64,000 bases of DNA from MPNP01 sp965215545. Lineage in GTDB: Bacteria > Pseudomonadota > Alphaproteobacteria > Rhodobacterales > Rhodobacteraceae. The notes under the pieces are model-generated. The model was not told the origin of the DNA, did not search any database, and worked only from the letters and a program-made list of their open reading frames with translations. This document shows, piece after piece, positions 62,795 to 64,000 of this stretch (position 1 is its first letter; the number at the start of each line of letters is the position of its first letter). The stretch covers positions 2,170,001 through 2,234,000 of the forward strand of contig OZ244066.1 of NCBI GenBank assembly GCA_965215545.1. Direction: 5' to 3'. Both the position numbers and the translations under genes were made by a program.

Positions 62795-62833
62795 CGGAGA
62801 CGGGACTCCGGAGTCCCGAGTCCGGACTCCGTC
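62793..62833. repeat. Nested palindromes
   Basis: A 16-base perfect palindrome (62802-62817, GGGACTCCGGAGTCCC) is followed at once by a 12-base one (62818-62829, GAGTCCGGACTC), and the outer GACGGAG/CTCCGTC pair closes the whole. No T-run follows, so a simple rho-independent terminator is unlikely. Confidence 0.5.
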
Positions 62834-62919
62834 CGTCCCCAGCCCTTGCCAATCCGGGGCCGGATCCCTACCTTCGGTGGGCGACGGCTTGCCGAGAGAC
62901 TGTCCCAGGGAGAGTTGCC

Positions 62920-63242
62920 ATGCACGCGCTCTTGCGCCGCCACCGCACCGCCATCCAGGACATCTGTCGTCGGTACCGCGTCCAGACCCTGTCCGTGGTC
63001 GGATCGGCCGCCCGGGGGTGGATTTCAACCCGTTCCGGAGCGATGTGGATGTCCTGGTGGAGTCCATCCCGCCAATCCGTGAGGACTGGTTCGACCGTCA
63101 CATGGAGCTGATCGTCGATCTTGAGGCCCTCCTTGCGCGGGATGTGGATGTGATCGAACGGGCCAATCTGCGGAAACCGGATCTCATCGCCGCCCTCGAG
63201 GCCGATGCTGAGCTCCTCCATGCCGCCGAAGTCATCACCTGA
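62920..63242 (+). pseudogene. MNT-type nucleotidyltransferase (antitoxin), frameshifted
   Basis: The antitoxin half of an MNT-HEPN pair. MHALLRRHRTAIQDICRRYR and LSVVGSAARG give the GS nucleotidyltransferase signature; after 63018 the next frame continues DFNPFRSDVDVLVES with the D-x-D metal pair. The break is in a run of five G (63014-63018); a sixth G would restore one frame of 107 residues. MNT proteins AMPylate and silence the HEPN toxin. GGGAGAG precedes ATG 62920. The frame ends overlapping the HEPN start by 23 bases. Confidence 0.7.
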
Positions 63243-63333
63243 TCCCGCCGCGCCCCTCCGTGACGGACTCGAGCGGGCCCGGGAGATCGAGAGGTGGCTG
63301 GCGGATGTGACCGAAGAGGCGTGGACCGCCAGT
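63220..63333 (+). pseudogene. HEPN (DUF86) toxin, N-terminal fragment
   Basis: From ATG 63220, the segment APLRDGLERAREIERWLADV, then TEEAW, matches the first helix of DUF86 HEPN ribonucleases. Past about 63333 the sequence no longer matches; the catalytic R-x4-6-H motif and the GE(A/S) region are missing, so no toxin is made. The open frame continues to 63780 without recognisable content. Confidence 0.6.
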
Positions 63334-63688
63334 TGGGCGCACCGTATAGTTTGTGCACTCAGCTACGATAAGCGCGATCAAGAAGCCGCGTATGTCCGCC
63401 CCTGTCGTGCCCTGTGGTGGCCAGGACGCCGGGATGAGTCTGGATATCGGTGGCAGTGCCGAACCGGCCACGCGAGGCCACGACAGGGGCCGGTGTGGGG
63501 CCATGCTCGGGATGCGTGGCAAATGGTGTCATGGCCATCCCGATGCCCAACTGATCCCTTGCCCGCCACTGGATCCCCACAGCGCGCAGGAAACCGCCAT
63601 AGCCTTGCAATCAGCCGTGAAGGGCACTACCATCTATGCCGCGAAGTGCTCTTGGCCACCAGGGCGTGCGTGAGGATGGACAGAAGCG
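63334..63688. other. 355-base stretch replacing the HEPN gene body
   Basis: Separates the HEPN fragment from the coiled-coil gene. Open frames run through it (for example MSAPVVPCGGQDAG from about 63391), but nothing is recognised. It probably entered by the rearrangement that cut the HEPN gene. Confidence 0.3.
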
Positions 63689-63925
63689 ATGGGCCCGGAC
63701 GATTTGAAACTGGCCGATCGGGTCACGCGGTTGGAGGAACGCATGAACACGATACAAGCGAACCTGACGGCGACCCTTGAGGGATTCCGGACGGACGCGG
63801 AAAGGCGGGAAACGGACGCAGCCCGCCGGGAAACGGACGCAACCCGCCGGGAAATCAGGCTTGTGTTCTACATGGCCGCCATCGTCACCCTCGGACTCAC
63901 GATCTTCGGCTTTGTGACCGCCTGA
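63689..63925 (+). CDS. Small coiled-coil, membrane-anchored protein (paralogue 2)
   Basis: 78 residues: a coiled coil (LADRVTRLEERMNTIQANLT, ATLEGFRTD) running into heptad repeats (ERRETDA-ARRETDA-TRRE), encoded by 21-base tandem repeats at about 63797-63850, then one C-terminal membrane helix (LVFYMAAIVTLGLTIFGFV). Paralogue of the protein at 32401-32649 and of the fragment at 32328-32400. No function is known; both family members lie in mobile-element-rich regions. Confidence 0.6.
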   Translation: MGPDDLKLADRVTRLEERMNTIQANLTATLEGFRTDAERRETDAARRETDATRREIRLVFYMAAIVTLGLTIFGFVTA

Positions 63926-64000
63926 CCGCCCCCTTGCCAGCCGTCCCCGATCGGCTGTATCCTCACCCCATTGATCAATCTGCCGGGTGGTCTTGTGGCC

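Noticed and set aside
63797..63850. Tandem repeats as a CRISPR array
   Set aside because: The 21-base units are directly joined without spacers and encode heptads of a coiled coil.

Overview
The window looks like a GC-rich alphaproteobacterial chromosome. Markers for this are a ParE-type topoisomerase IV subunit, the 17.2 kDa NDUFA12-type complex I subunit followed by an MlaD protein, Aat next to AccC/AccB, the tig-clpP-clpX string, glnB-glnA, a TRAP transporter with Gfo/Idh/MocA oxidoreductases, and CodA. I cannot name the genus. Two tRNA genes are present (Thr-UGU and Leu-UAG). No rRNA, CRISPR array or replication origin was seen.

Layout. 1-2758: the N-terminus of a P-loop ATPase, a DMT exporter and an LpxL-like acyltransferase. 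2759-9193: an accessory island bracketed by two same-orientation IS630 copies. It carries a three-gene operon (FN3-like protein, MbcA/ParS/Xre-type antitoxin, RES toxin) and a protein that joins a GIY-YIG-like domain to a cold-shock domain; an IS1-like transposase fragment lies just outside. 9284-20878: core genes infC (AUA start), thrS, a hydrolase, an iron-type ABC permease, tRNA-Thr, pntAB, codA and an oxidoreductase. 20974-27385: a catabolic block with a TRAP transporter (P, Q, M), an aroE remnant, two Gfo/Idh/MocA proteins and an unknown protein. 27414-36220: a heavily rearranged island with two decayed IS30 elements in opposite orientation, two ISNCY elements (one truncated), a broken SDH/ClpP-like protease gene, a terminase-like fragment, a small coiled-coil membrane protein and a 138-bp AT-rich inverted-repeat element. 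36318-37706: a PD-(D/E)XK-like protein.

38159-62589 is ordinary chromosome: BMP lipoprotein-like binding protein, ArgE-type deacetylase, PfkB kinase, Uup-like ABC-F, parE, MATE, glnA-glnB, NAD(P)HX repair enzyme, tRNA-Leu, tig-clpP-clpX, NDUFA12, mlaD, aat-accC-accB, a DsbA-like protein, RNase E/G and prfB. 62590-64000 turns accessory again, with a broken MNT-HEPN toxin-antitoxin pair and a second copy of the small coiled-coil membrane protein found at 32.4 kb.

The best candidates for something undescribed are the IS630-bracketed island with its three-gene RES operon and the GIY-YIG/cold-shock fusion, and the small coiled-coil membrane protein family tied to the mobile regions. Most of the 27-36 kb island is decayed, so several genes there are remnants rather than working systems.
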